From Camillea tinctor (lineage: Eukaryota; Ascomycota; Sordariomycetes; Xylariales; Xylariaceae), in assembly GCA_022578605.1 (NCBI GenBank), contig MU394055.1:748902-812901 (forward strand): 64,000 nt of DNA. Direction: 5' to 3'. Below the pieces are notes generated by a model. The model saw only the letters and a program-made list of their open reading frames with translations. It searched no databases and was not told where the DNA came from. A program made the position numbers and the translations under genes. Positions 10,546 to 22,270 of this stretch are shown here, piece after piece; the stretch's first letter is position 1, and each line of letters opens with the position of its first letter.

Positions 10546-11747
10546 TGATGTATGACCTATCTTACTTGGGCTTTGATGCTCGGGTCCAGAATACCTAAAA
10601 GGGATGGAAGAATGAAGGAGAAGAATGAAGGAGAAGAAGAAGTGCATTGGCCTAGAAGCCACTTATAAGTCAGGATGGGAACCCCCTCGTGTAACGATTT
10701 CTTATGTAACGTAGATTTACTTATTGGCAACTAACTACTTAGTTGACCTAGGGTCAACTTATTATAATGAATTGGAGAAGATATCTCCAAAGTTTTCCAA
10801 GGTTTAGGTTAAATAACTTATATCGTCCTCCAAGTTCAACATTGAAATGTTCAACAGAGTTGCTTCAAATACCTTTTGCATTATACATAGGTAGCTAGGT
10901 TAGGTACTTATTAACCTAACCTATGTGGTTTACACACCTACTTTTACCTCCTTTATCAAAACCCCTGGTATTATTTTATTATGTACCTAGGTATACTACT
11001 GCATACATACCCGGTTGCTGTAATAACACCACCAATATCCGAAAACAGATGATGCACATTCCATTCGTCATAAGTTGACTTGGATCCCGCAATCACAACA
11101 AAGAAAGTCTATTGTTATGGTTACAGATATATCATAGCTATATCAGCATCAACCAGTTCCCCTCTTTTTTTTTTTTTTTTTTACTCATCTAGATTACTAT
11201 TTTAATCTTGTTGTTTTTGCTACGCTGGCAATGATGCCAAGGCCAACGCAGCAGAGTCAGAGTGGAAGTAAATACACTACATAAACTTACTCCAAAAAGA
11301 TTGCTCTTTTAAGGTAGTGTGGAGTTTAAAGCGCGTAATTTGCGTTTTTGGCAGCGTTCGTGGGTCGTTCTGTACCTAACACTGCACTAAAAGTACGGGA
11401 TCTGTACTACTTAAGGTTGGTTAGGAGAGACGCTTGGACCACTTTGAAACTGAGAAATTTGGTTTACTTAAGGGGGCTTGATGGGGGCTTGAGGGGGCTT
11501 AACGGGGGCTTGACAGGGTCCTGGTTGCTACATCAACAAGGAAGACGCAGGGATCAACGAATCGACTTTTAAAGAAATTGTTATTTTCTTTTCTTCCAAC
11601 AAACCCCCCCTTGGGTCCCTCACCGCGCATCTTCATTCGAGACAACTCACACGATCCGCGACATAAAAATGTGTTCTTTCTATCGAATTTGACTCGACTA
11701 CTCTCGATCAATTCGATACCACCTTAACACATACCAACTTCTGACCA
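10546..11747. other. Intergenic region with poly-T tract
   Basis: No gene is seen. An 18-nt T run occupies 11165-11182. A TACCTAGGTA palindrome lies at about 10983. A short G-rich direct repeat (GGGGGCTTGA-like units) lies at 11470-11515. The last 200 bases are probably the promoter and leader of the coiled-coil gene. Confidence 0.55.
11165..11182. repeat. Poly-T tract
   Basis: Eighteen consecutive T between the T5orf172 gene and the coiled-coil gene. Confidence 0.9.
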
Positions 11748-14186
11748 ATGATGGCTTCACCGCTCTCTCCCTTAAAAGACGCAATGCTGAACATCTCGAC
11801 ACCGCCAACAGCCCGCCGGGCCGAGGCCGAGAACAACTACGAGGTCACTAACACCACTACGACCACCGCTACTACTATCATCAACTCCACAATTCAATCC
11901 GAAAACCACGAGGCCGCCGCCGCCACCAGCACCACCGGTGGGAGCAGCAGCAACTCTAGCTCTCCCTTGGCAGCCTACTCCCACGCCGCCGACAACGAAA
12001 ACGAAGAGAGGGAGAATGTCACACCGCCCTCGCCCTCTAAGCAACGCCACTCGAGGATAATGTCTGGCACCGAACTGTCGCCACTGAAGATATTAAGTCC
12101 GAGAGGTGACGAGACAGGATCTGATACCATATCACCCGAGAAACAAGCCGTGCCAGCGAAGCCCACCCGCAAGATCCCACCCGTAAAGCGATTCCCCGTC
12201 AAGGTCAACAACAATGGCCCCTCACCAGAGAAACCCGCGACACAAGGAGCACCAGCATCATCACCGGTGACATCGGCAACGGCAACCTCGCCACAATCAC
12301 CAACCCCACCATCCGAGCCTCAGTCTCAGCCTCAGTCCCAACCTCAACCTCAACCTCACCCTCACCAACATACCCAAGAACGCGAGATGACACTCGAGGA
12401 CGCGCTGCGCCAGAACGACGGACTAGCCACCGCGATCAAGATATTCGAGGACGAGGATACACTGATGCAAAATGCCGAGGAGGCGGCCGACAGGGATTTT
12501 GAAGACGGGGAGGACCACCAGATGGAAGAGGGACCCAACGGCCCAGACGACACTATGATCAGTACGCTGAGCAGCTTCTCCGCAGTACCCAACATGACCA
12601 TGTTCGCGCGCCTTGGTCACAGCCCTGCCAAGTTCAGCAGCGTGGACATGACGTCTTCTGCCTCCAGGGGACGAACCGAATCGCCCATGCGGAGCGGGAG
12701 ACCCGCCACTATTCACGAATCCCCCAATGCCTCCAATCTATTGATGGACTTCACCGAGCAGATGTCCAGCTTTTCTTCCCGCTACGCTAGTCAGTCCCCG
12801 AACCGGAAAGGGGGGCGCTCCTCTATGAACCCCAGTTCCAACACGCCTCAGCGGCGCCAATCCAACCTGCTCGATTTCGACATACCGCCTCTCCCCACAC
12901 CCCGCAGCATCCCCACCGTCACTCCCCGCGAGCTTGAGTCCCTCAAGTCCGCTTTTCTCTCGGAGATCAGCAGTCTCAAGGCCTCTCTGAGCGGCAAGGA
13001 GGCCGAGGTCTCGTCGCTCAAGACCGCCGTCGGCGATGCCGAGAAACGTGTGGGTGAGACCATGGAGCAGCTACGCGAAGCCCAGTGTCTGAAGGACGCC
13101 TTTGCCGAAGAAAAGGACAACTGGGAACGACGCGGTAGAGAGATGGAGAACGTGCTACGCAAAGTCAAGGAGGAGATCATGCTAAGCCAGCGCGAGCGTG
13201 AAGAGCTCGAGTCCAAATTTGAGGAGAGCGAGAAGCGCCGCGAGGCTGCCGAAATGATGGCGCAGGAAGCCGAGAGCAAGATGGCCGGCATGCGAGCTGG
13301 TAAGAATATCGCAGCCGATGACCACAAGACTCCCGAGAAGGTGAGGAGCCCCGGAGCTGCCGGAGCGCGTGAGGTAGAAATGGCGGTCGAGCGCGTCGCT
13401 CGCGAGCTACACGCGCTATACAAGAGTAAGCACGAGACCAAAGTGGCGGCGCTAAAGAAGAGCTACGAGAACCGCTGGGAGAAGAAGGTACGTGAGCTTG
13501 AGGCACGCCTCGAGGACCTCACCGAGGAGAACGACCGTCTCCGTGCCGGCCGCGATGCCACACTCACGCGTGTCGATCCCAACCAGTCGATCCTCCTCAT
13601 CGACGAAGAGCGCAAGGCCCAGGCCGTCAAGGACTCTGCGCAGATCAAGGAGCTCAACGCCGAAATTGAACGCCTTGAGGCTGTCATCGGCAGCATCAAA
13701 GCCGACAACAGCGAGCTCCGCCAGCTGCTAGAGCGTGAGCGCGTTGAGAAGGGCGAACTTGTCCAGCTCGCCGAGGAGATGATGTCGATGCAGCAGAGCT
13801 TCATCGCCCAGACTGAGGAGAAGGCTGCTGCCGCCGCCGCCGCCGCCGCACCCGCACCACGGGCATCGTCTCCCGTTCTGAGGACGCCTGTACGACCCAA
13901 GTCCATGGCTCCCACGACCAAGGCGCCGCAGCCCTCGCCGGTGCGCGAAAGCCTCAGCTTCCGCAGCAGCATGAACCGGGCCTCGGGCCTGCGCGCCCCT
14001 ACCTCGGTGAAGAAGCCCATGGAGAGTCGCATCGGCGGCACCGCCGCGGCCGCGCACAATCGCGGCAGGAGCGCCGGCGCGGCCCACGGAGGTGGCCTCC
14101 CGCGCCCTGGTAGTGGCCTCGGCTCGCGGAGTGGCATCCTGAGCTCGATCGAGAGGATGGGCAGCCATCGCGGACGAGGGGATTAA
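11748..14186 (+). CDS. Large coiled-coil protein, possible spindle-pole component
   Basis: This is an intronless frame of 812 residues starting at the first of two adjacent ATGs (11748 and 11751), in good context (GACCAATGATGG). Residues about 1-390 are low-complexity (T, S/P and PQ-rich) with repeated SP sites (SPLK, SPEK, SPSK, SPNR), consistent with phosphorylation by proline-directed kinases. A conserved-looking block around residue 265 reads DDTMISTLSSFSAVPNMTMF. Residues about 394-680 form long heptad-rich coiled coils, for example LARELHALYKSK-type and ELEARLEDLTEENDRLRAG. The basic S/R/G-rich C-terminus ends in GSHRGRGD, with a ten-Ala run at about residue 698. The layout resembles fungal spindle-pole-body or TACC-like scaffold proteins, but I cannot name the orthologue. 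No catalytic domain is seen. Confidence 0.8.
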   Translation: MMASPLSPLKDAMLNISTPPTARRAEAENNYEVTNTTTTTATTIINSTIQSENHEAAAATSTTGGSSSNSSSPLAAYSHAADNENEERENVTPPSPSKQRHSRIMSGTELSPLKILSPRGDETGSDTISPEKQAVPAKPTRKIPPVKRFPVKVNNNGPSPEKPATQGAPASSPVTSATATSPQSPTPPSEPQSQPQSQPQPQPHPHQHTQEREMTLEDALRQNDGLATAIKIFEDEDTLMQNAEEAADRDFEDGEDHQMEEGPNGPDDTMISTLSSFSAVPNMTMFARLGHSPAKFSSVDMTSSASRGRTESPMRSGRPATIHESPNASNLLMDFTEQMSSFSSRYASQSPNRKGGRSSMNPSSNTPQRRQSNLLDFDIPPLPTPRSIPTVTPRELESLKSAFLSEISSLKASLSGKEAEVSSLKTAVGDAEKRVGETMEQLREAQCLKDAFAEEKDNWERRGREMENVLRKVKEEIMLSQREREELESKFEESEKRREAAEMMAQEAESKMAGMRAGKNIAADDHKTPEKVRSPGAAGAREVEMAVERVARELHALYKSKHETKVAALKKSYENRWEKKVRELEARLEDLTEENDRLRAGRDATLTRVDPNQSILLIDEERKAQAVKDSAQIKELNAEIERLEAVIGSIKADNSELRQLLERERVEKGELVQLAEEMMSMQQSFIAQTEEKAAAAAAAAAPAPRASSPVLRTPVRPKSMAPTTKAPQPSPVRESLSFRSSMNRASGLRAPTSVKKPMESRIGGTAAAAHNRGRSAGAAHGGGLPRPGSGLGSRSGILSSIERMGSHRGRGD

Positions 14187-16520
14187 AAGAAGGGTTAGAA
14201 CCGAGAATGTGGGATGCGGATGCCTTGCCCTATGGCAGATTATACTTGTCTTTCTTCTTCGTATGGGTAGCGCTCTTGTTTTAAGGCGAAGGAAGGGGGA
14301 GGAGCTATAGGGTGGGGGCATTTTACTTTCGGTTCTTTTTTGCTTCTTCTTGTCTTCCCCTTCTAAGTTAGTACACACACGCTTGGATGATGCTGGTATT
14401 TATGTTGTATAAGTAAAAACCACTGGTATCCCTTTTTTTTACCCCGGCTTCACTTCTCTTCCTCTTTTTATTTCGGGAGTATTCAAACCGGAAGGGAAAG
14501 GGGAGGAAAGGAGGAGGCGCATCATGTGTTCTTTTTTTTTTTCGGTTTGTTTTTATTCTGTTTTTGTTTCTGATACGGTATTGGAGGAATATCCCATACC
14601 CAGACAAAGGTTATGACCCCAACACATACGGTGATGAGATGATGAACGAGAAGGCCTTCCTCTTTTTTTTATATTAAAACTTACTTTACCTCCTATATCT
14701 TATGACACCTTTTTCTACCTCTGCCTACTGCTGCTTCTTCCTCCCTTTTTGCTTTCTTGATATACACCTGGTTGTTGGTCGTTACCATGTTTCCTGTGCT
14801 TCACTTCGTTCTTCCTCGTGCAGAGAAACTTGGCATCTACGTTCGTGTTGTCTTCTTCCTGTGCATGATGGTGGCTGGTCTTGTACATATCTAATATGTC
14901 CTTGCTTCCTTTTATCTTCGTAAATCGATTCGTACATCGATCTCATCTATTCTATAAGTGGAACTTCGCTTCTTCACCCTTTCTGCTTGTTTCTCTTGAC
15001 ATGTTGTCGGAGGGGTTGACTTAGATATGAATCATGGGTCATACCCATTTTGTCGCTTAAGTTCTTTCGTTCGATTCAGCCCTTATTCCGTTCTCTCATC
15101 GACACTGGTACACCGCTGTCGTTGTTATAGATTTAGTATCACTACTTGACTTTCTTCCCTTCAGTTGTCGATGTTTCCATAACTAGGTGCGTAGTAGATT
15201 GTGTATTTCTAGAATAATATTACGGTTATCGTTTGGTTCTTTGTGCTCTCTGGTGTTATTTATTGCTGCGCTTTTACCGGTGTACTTTAACCTTCGACAC
15301 CTCACAAGAAGTGCGGGTCAGCTGAAGATTCTGCTTATCTCTTGGATGTTGTCCACGGACTGTTTTTCACCTTGTTTCGAGTCCGATGATCAGCGGGTGA
15401 TTTACATTACCTATAGCGCCAAAACAATGGCATCTCAGCAACTCAATTCCATCCCATCGATTCCAAATCCCCAAAAGACGGGCCAGCAAACTCCACGCGT
15501 TATCGTTGGCTGTTGATGATGATCCGAGAAAGCAGATGACGACGGCCACTACCAAACAACGAGTAGCTTAATAAATAGTGATCGAGAAGAGCTGAAGCAT
15601 ACATTTCTTAGCCCTCTGAGGATATCTTCGCGTGAGAGGGATTACTAGGAGAGGTCCACCTAATTATGGAACCGATGACATGAAAATCCGGATCAACAGA
15701 AGCACATTGTTGCATTATTAGCCGATAGTTTGATATCCACCTAAACATCAGGAGAACTAGTCTCACTGCAATTTTATACACATATACGAGTTCCGGGGAC
15801 AAGCATGGCTTCTGCTAGATTAAACAGAAAACGCATAGCCTCTTTGCGTGTCTACGTCACGTAGGGGAGCCCATTCTCATGCACGGTTACGGTAGCTAGG
15901 TAGGTACTTGAGCGCTGTGCTGTCGTTTCAAGATGTTTCCTTTTGTGCGGTGATCCGTGATCAGCCTTATTGCTTATTCAGACGCTACTCTGGCCCATCT
16001 AACTTCTGGGTCTCTGACAATCGCATTCTTCTATCGTCGGAGAATGACGATGTCTGCTCCACGGGGCGGCATCCATAATAGTGATGGCTGAACTTAACTA
16101 CTCTATGAGGTAACAGTGGGAATCGGCCGTGCCGCCTGGTGGACAAGGCGGCTATAGTTTGTTGGTTCGCAGTCCACCATCTCTGACCTAACCTACGGTC
16201 TAGCTGACCCTTTCAGAGTTCGTTTTTGGGTTCCCTAGAACCTAGTATGAATCATAAAATAGTCGCCAGCCATGCTATCCGAGAATATTTAGGCTGATAA
16301 AGAGCATGGACAGAATTCTTTTCATTTTCTCCCTTCTCTCTTTCACATTTTCACATGCTACACATCCTCTCTCTGCCTTTTCCAACAGATCTTCAGTCGT
16401 CACTTCTCTAGCCCCATATAAGCACCAAGATAAACACGCCTGCCAAGAGATATAGCTTCGATCTTTATATAATTAGTCCAACCCCATCGCCCCACGATCA
16501 CGACCATCAAACCGCCCAAT
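14187..16520. other. Long intergenic region, no supportable gene
   Basis: This starts with the T-rich 3' region of the coiled-coil gene. Frames such as 15187-15516 (+) lack motifs and codon bias. From about 16310 the plus strand becomes C/T-rich, and TTATATAATT at about 16465-16474 lies roughly 50 nt before the secreted-peptide ATG. Confidence 0.5.
16465..16474 (+). promoter_or_regulatory. TATA-like element before secreted-peptide gene
   Basis: TTATATAATT sits about 50 nt upstream of the ATG at 16521, after a pyrimidine-rich stretch. The spacing is plausible for a TATA box with a very short leader. Confidence 0.3.
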
Positions 16521-16688
16521 ATGCGTTTTCTCAGCTTTATCGTCTCTCTTGCTTCGCTAGCTGCTGTGGGAAATGCTTTCCCTGGTTATGTCATACCCGA
16601 CTGTTATAGATTCGGCCTAAAAGTGAAGAGCGACAGCAGTCAGGGGGATGACCATGTAGGGCATTCTGGACAGGAGAGCCTCTGCTGA
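16521..16688 (+). CDS. Small secreted peptide candidate
   Basis: This is a 55-codon frame with ATG at 16521 and TGA at 16686-16688. The first 19 residues, MRFLSFIVSLASLAAVGNA, form a textbook signal peptide: a basic n-region, a hydrophobic core and small residues at -3/-1. The likely mature peptide begins FPGYVIPDCYRFG and is about 36 residues long with two cysteines, one near each end, suggesting one disulphide. Upstream lies a TATA-like element and a C-rich leader. It could be a small effector-like or signalling peptide, or the first exon of a longer gene, since in-frame continuation through an intron cannot be excluded. No family is recognised. Confidence 0.45.
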   Translation: MRFLSFIVSLASLAAVGNAFPGYVIPDCYRFGLKVKSDSSQGDDHVGHSGQESLC

Positions 16689-17235
16689 ATTGCAATTGCG
16701 CAGCTCGCCTAAGGACATAACGATGAATATGAGAACACGGTTAAGGGATTTAGGTTCCTATTGGCAGGACATTATGGCAGGATCCGAGAGCAGTGCTATG
16801 GCGAGGTTCAGGGAACCCGAGTATTTCTTTGCTTGCTCCAGGAAAGGACCCTAAAGGCACATCTCTGGGTGGAAGGCAGTATCAAGTTCTCTGTCCGGGA
16901 GAAGAGAGCTTCCAGGTATAAATACTATGCAAGGATGACGACAGGGACCGAGAAGGTCGAATATAGACGAAGTACGGAGGAGTATAGTCCATGATTTGAG
17001 CAACAGGGATGTGCATCTCAGGCGTTAGTGGAAAATATGGTCATAAAATTTAGGACGTTGTAATCGTTAGACTTTTATTTCGTTTGGGGGTAAAAAATAT
17101 AAATATAAAAGGGTATATCCATGTATCCTCATAACTCCAACCTATTTTGCTATCCGCCTGTCCAAATTGGTGTCATTCCAGCATATAACATATTATCATC
17201 ATCACTCACGACTTTCAAAAGTCTTTCAAGTCTCC
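16689..17235. other. Intergenic region, no gene seen
   Basis: This lies between the peptide candidate and the 3' end of the receptor gene. A 77-codon plus-strand frame (16761-16994) carries no recognisable motif. A second frame over the same bases is open for about 50 codons, so a further exon of the secreted peptide is possible but unsupported. Confidence 0.4.
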
Positions 17236-18696
17236 TCAAATGAATTGGCCTTCATGTGGCTTGACTTGCTGTGCAGAATCTGTCGGGTGTATCTCAGGAG
17301 TCAAGTGAACTGCTGAGTCCACCGAGCCTGGAGAAGTCCTCACTTGGTGTAGCGAAGCTATCTCTGCCTCCTCGTCCACAAAGTATGGGTCTCGGGGTGG
17401 TCGGGGATTTTGCTTGCCCCCTGACCCACCGATAGTAACAATGTGTTCACCCCCATCATTGTTCTGCATAGGATTAGCTGGCGGATCCTCCAACTTCTTC
17501 CCACTCAACCTGAAATATAGCGGCAGCAGCAGCGGCAAGCTGATTGTCAGCATAGCCAGGTTAGGCTCGGCTATAGACCAGAAGTAAACGTTCAGCCCTG
17601 TGTACGTTATATCGCCGCTTTCCAACTCTAGCATATACATGATGCGGACAATGGTGGCGGCAAACACACTTTGATAGACAATGTCAACTTCGGATACCTA
17701 TCTAAAGGGGCGTCAAGGAGGCTTACCAGCAAGCCAGCAGAAAGCTTACGATAAGGTAAACCTTGTGACTTCGCTTCATGTTCAAGGACAAAATAGTAGG
17801 TAGCGGCAATAGGAATATCGGTAGATCAGTGACGACGTTGAAGCAAACGATAACGGTGTATATCGGCTTCTGAAATCTGCAATCCGGCCCGCCATATGCT
17901 ACGGGGTCAAACCGAGATTCGAATGGTTGACACATCTATTTATTTTATTAGCTAAGCTCTGGTAAAGGTTTTGATGTATATTGCCATCTTCTACAAGCAC
18001 ATGTGAAGTTGCTATGGGCTCACCACTTGTGAAGACTAGCTAATGTCACTTACAAGAAATACGTTGATAAAGTTGACTGTGGACCAAACAGCCACGACCC
18101 CAATGGCGATTTTCGTTCCGAGCAAGACCTTCTCGTTCACAAAGATCCGTAGGTAAAATAATAGGACGCTCAGTTTAACGGCGCATTGTGTTAACTGGTA
18201 GAAGACATCATACACTAGGAGAAGCTAGATACCTATTAGTCTCACGTTTTCAAATTTGTAAAAGGTTGGCATATGCGTTTACCACTAGTCCATAACCAAA
18301 GTTTTGGAGGACACGGGGGTCGGTAACATGGTAACCAACACCATATTGAAAATCTATACAATACGAATTAGCATCTTGGACCTTGTTTTCTCCTACGGGA
18401 TATATAAAATGCCACGCACCGAGAGCTAGCACAGCTAGAAGTACGAAAACAAGAATCTTTTACGAATCGCATAGTTAGAAACTATCAAGTAATCGTCTAG
18501 TGAACAGCCAAAAACACACCTGGGCGAGGATAATCAGATAGTCATCCCACCATAGCTTAGCACTCGTTATAGCGACACGAGAGTATATCCGCAAGCTGAC
18601 TGCCGTTGTTGATAGGGCGATTATCACACATGCTACTATTAGTAGTGTCGTAGTCTGGTGGGTCATAGGAAGCGGTCCATAGGGAGCTGGCACCAT
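17236..18696 (-). CDS. PTH11-like seven-helix membrane receptor (5 exons)
   Basis: Proposed exons in reading order are 18696-18520, 18456-18283, 18224-18054, 17935-17727 and 17668-17236, giving 387 residues. Phases agree throughout (0, 0, 0, 2). Donors are GTGTGT, GTAAAC, GTAAGT and GTAAGC. The protein has about seven hydrophobic helices. TM1 is near residues 16-35 (TTLLIVACVIIALSTTAV), followed by WWDDYLIILAQ, the hallmark of the fungal rhodopsin-domain (PTH11-related) family. Exon 3 has VKLSVLLFYLRIF, and exon 4 has FNVVTDLPIFLLPLPTI, both characteristic. The roughly 130-residue hydrophilic tail is presumably cytosolic. An N-terminal CFEM domain is absent. PTH11-like proteins sense surface or nutrient cues. 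It lies about 1.3 kb from the 3' end of the Zn2Cys6 gene, on the same strand. Confidence 0.88.
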
Positions 18697-19985
18697 CTTG
18701 GCAACTGATTCTCAAAAGAAAAGAAAAACCAAATACCACCTTCTCAAAGTTGAGCAAGAAGTTAGTGAGGATAAGTTTCAGTGCCGTCTCCTCGAGCCAA
18801 GGCCATGTTTAGGAGGAGAGGCGAGGGAGGTGAGTGATATATCTGACATTCATTGTCAGCTCTTTTTGTCTGTGCCGTTGCCAATACACACTCCATCGTC
18901 GTAAGATATTGGCTATTATCGCCAAGATGAAGATTACTGGCTACCTTGCGGAGGAAGAGAAGCCCAGCTTACCGGCCTGCATGTCAGTAAGGCTAAGGAT
19001 CCTAAAAAAAGACCTGATAGAGAGCCACTGGGCCAAGATGATTTGCTCGACAAGGGTCGACAATGCCGTCAGCCCCCAAAGCACCCCACCACGCCTATCT
19101 ACAAAGGGATATAGATCAAGAAAGTGCTGAAGGCCGATGTAACGGCACCTCCAAATGCAGCGTCCTTTTTTCTTTACTGCATCTTGACGATGTAGAGTAA
19201 TAGCCCCGCGATCTCACCATCTCGTCAGTTTGTATGTGAGGTGGATGAAGCCTAGACTATGGCAAGCTGATAGAAGACCTACATCACAGCCTCCTTCTTG
19301 CAGCATCAAGTCGCATCCGCCAAGGGAATCATAACTACCATGCCTAGTGGAGGGTCTCTTTTTGTTTTTCCCTGCAGTCGAGGTCACCTATCGGTCTATA
19401 TTTGGTGCTCCATACAAACTTGAAGGATTTCGCTCCACGAAATCTACAGTATAGTATTTACGCCAATCAACATACATGCACTTTATCTTCACCCATATTA
19501 ATTAGGCCGGAATGGATCCGAATTCAATGAGCATTCGGAGGAGGATAGTTCATAATAGTACCATGCATATGTAATCCCAGGTCTGCCTTACCCAACGAAC
19601 TCACTAAGACCTAGTTAATATGCTCCCCCAGGAACCAAAACAATCCTTTGAGGTGGGCCGTGGTCACGAAAAGGAACTCTTAAGCAATAGCCATACTCCA
19701 GTCAGCCTAGTCATGGAGAGAATATCTTGCTTGGTAGAGGCATATCATCTAATTACATACCTAGGTATGTATAGGTCTTAATCATCATTCATAAGGGATT
19801 GCCCGTTCTTAATAAAAACCTATACAGAGATAAGTCCCCGCACATTCCCCTTAACATCCCCTCCCCCCTTCCCTCCTTTATTCCCTTCCCAGTGCCGTAT
19901 ACGTAGGAAATTATTCCCATTTTTATAGTCTGCTTTAATGCCTTATCTTGGTGCCTTTCAGCTACCCTCTTCAATTGCGACGACA
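18697..19985. other. Intergenic region, no supportable gene
   Basis: This lies between the receptor start and the regulator's 3' end. Short frames at 18698-18904 and 18834-19130 (+) have no motif. A pyrimidine-rich tract at about 19855-19890 probably belongs to the 3' side of the regulator gene. It could contain decayed sequence, but nothing is identifiable. Confidence 0.45.
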
Positions 19986-22270
19986 TCAAAAGTCAAAATT
20001 CCAACTCTCGTTCCCCAACAACCCTAGAAAGAAATGGTTCCAGGACTGAGTATTTGTCAATAAACTTAGCACCGGAGGTGGTTTCTCCGTGTCTTGGGGC
20101 TGGCAGGTTCCTTCATTCCCTGTTGCTATCTGATGTTCATACCAAGTTTTAACCGTCATTATCTTTTCGATGTACTGAATCCAGGGATCGTTGGCCTCAT
20201 CTTCGGGTGTGTTTTGGGCGAAGCTTGAAGGGTATGTTGCCGTGGTTTCGGCGGCCCTCTCGTCACGCAAACGTTTAGTAGCGGCGAGTAACGATAGGTT
20301 TTTATCCAGGGTAGAGACAAAGTCAACCGTTTTTCGTGCATTCACCAGGTCCCAGCCGTCGATGTCAACCAGCAATAATCTTGCCGTTGCAACTATAACC
20401 AGTGCCAGGTCTGTCAGGAAGATGAACGGACAGCGCAAGAGTCTTTCGGGGCCGAGTGAGAATAGTGTGTTAAAGAAGGATCGGGCTATCTGTAAACTGG
20501 AGAGCATGCACTGAAGTTGGTGTGACGACGCTTCTTCTGTTTCTGCACGCATATAGGTTGCGGGTAAGTATAGTCGAGAAAGTATAGAGAGCTGAGTGAT
20601 CCAAAGCAACACTGTAAAAATAGTTAATAAGGATTGTTAGGCAAGGGAAAAAGTATCTCTTGCTTTACTGATAATGGGTGAGACTAACCAAATGTCGGGT
20701 GCTCTCTACTGACATTTTCAAAGAGCTGATCAAGTTGCAACCGCATCGACTGCATCTTCGCGCTTATTTCGACAGTAAACACTTTCCCGGAACCTATGTC
20801 GAGGAGACTGGGGAACTCCTCGGCTATTCGTTGCGTGAACTGCCTGAACTCCATCATCTTTATGAGGTGAAAATCTGATCTATACTCCGCCGAACGCCCA
20901 AGGCATTCAAGACAGTATCCAACGTATTCCATTCTAAATGCATTACGTCTCCCAAATTGTGAGGAATTTCTAGACTCATTTGGTTAATCCTTGTTCATAG
21001 ATATACGGAGATCGTTGATGATCTACTCACATCGAGAGCACATAAAAACAACCCAAGAAAGCGCGCATCTCCTCAAGGGTGCGCGAATCCGGCTCGGCTG
21101 GAGCATGACTATATCTTGAAAACCTCTCCTTAGCGTTCTTTGGGCTAAGAGAAACCATCGCCCATTCATCTGCGGAGTAAGGGTGATGGGTTATTCCTAA
21201 ACTATGGACGTAGCCCGCCGCTAAGTAGACAAGTTGTGTGATTTTACGGTCGATGTAAAAATCATGTTGTCCCCTATGCCAGTCATCAGTATTTCTTGCT
21301 GTACAGATGGAATAACTTATCTTACCACGCGATGTAAGTGACGAGTCCCTGCAGCAACCCGACATCTTGTTCTTCCAGAACAAGCACATGCTGTCCAATG
21401 TATGCATTGATGCTTCTCCTGATCTCTCTCTGCTTTGCTAACGTAAGACGGCCGGCGACCAGCAGTACAACTCGGAATAGCAGGGGTTTGTCACGCAGAA
21501 GTTGCTGGGCAGAAATATCTGGATCCTGAGCTACGAATGGGAAATGGTGTATGTACCCAGACTTGAAGTGAGCCACAGCTTGTTCAGCCTGGGGCCAGCT
21601 AATGCCGAACCCAGGACTGGATTGCGCATTGCCAGCTACTCCAGAAATTGACGACCGCGGTGCCCTTTGTAAAGATGGTGGATGCTGTATGGACGTCGAC
21701 AAAGTCTGAGGGTGCCTATCATCTATGGTTGACGATGTCTCATATCCCCTATCCTGCAGCGTGGGATTCTGTGGAGATTGGACAGACGCGGTCGAAGAAG
21801 ATTCACTATGAGATATACCCCATTGGCTAGCAACAAAGGCACCATTCCCGTAATTGGCGTCTAATGTCGAAGTGACAATATGGGTGGTCGTGATGGAGTC
21901 GTTATGAGGTGGCCTAGCAAGGAAAAGGCGGAATATAAGAATCAATAACAATCAGCAGAATTTGCGGGATGGTTCCCAAAACATACTGAGAAGGCTTGAC
22001 CTGTCTCGGTCTCCTCAAGCTCCTTTTTGTCTGGGGCGTGCAAGCAATTCGCAACCGCCGGCACCTAATATGTCCTTATTAATCACGGAATCCAATCGAG
22101 GGTTATTTCAGCGAACAAGCCCAGTACCTGTCACAACCATTTTCGAGTTTGTTTCCTTCAAAGTTACACCGCGCCTTAGCTTTAGTGCAAGGGAGACACG
22201 CTCGCTGTCGTCGTGGTGGGCTCCGGGGGCGGTCAGCATCCACCTGGCGTCCGTCAGGTGAGGCCGACAT
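19986..22270 (-). CDS. Zn2Cys6 fungal transcription factor (6 exons)
   Basis: Proposed exons in reading order are 22270-22128, 22064-21987, 21913-21326, 21273-21031, 20969-20689 and 20611-19986, giving 652 residues. All junction phases agree (2, 2, 2, 2, 1) with donors GTACTG, GTATGT, GTAAGA, GTGAGT and GTTAGT. The zinc cluster is Cys25, 28, 35, 46, 49 and 56, with spacing C-x2-C-x6-C-x10-C-x2-C-x6-C, split by intron 1 just before the fifth cysteine. A basic linker and an S/T/Q-rich stretch follow. The middle homology region starts near DVGLLQGLVTYIAW and QLVYLAAGYVHSLGI. The protein binds DNA in the nucleus and probably regulates nearby or pathway-specific genes. Its neighbours, a PTH11-like receptor and an oxidoreductase relic, suggest a former cluster regulator. 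Confidence 0.9.

Noticed and set aside
9970..10662. 230-codon minus-strand frame
   Set aside because: Antisense to the T5orf172 domain exon, with low-complexity L/P/R composition.
12848..14137. Long minus-strand frames (197 and 224 codons) opposite the coiled-coil gene
   Set aside because: Antisense shadows: S/R-rich translations mirroring the sense Glu/Ala/Leu codons.
16138..16180. Possible tRNA-like T-arm (GGTTCGCAGTCC)
   Set aside because: The T-stem does not pair and no matching acceptor, D or anticodon arms were found.
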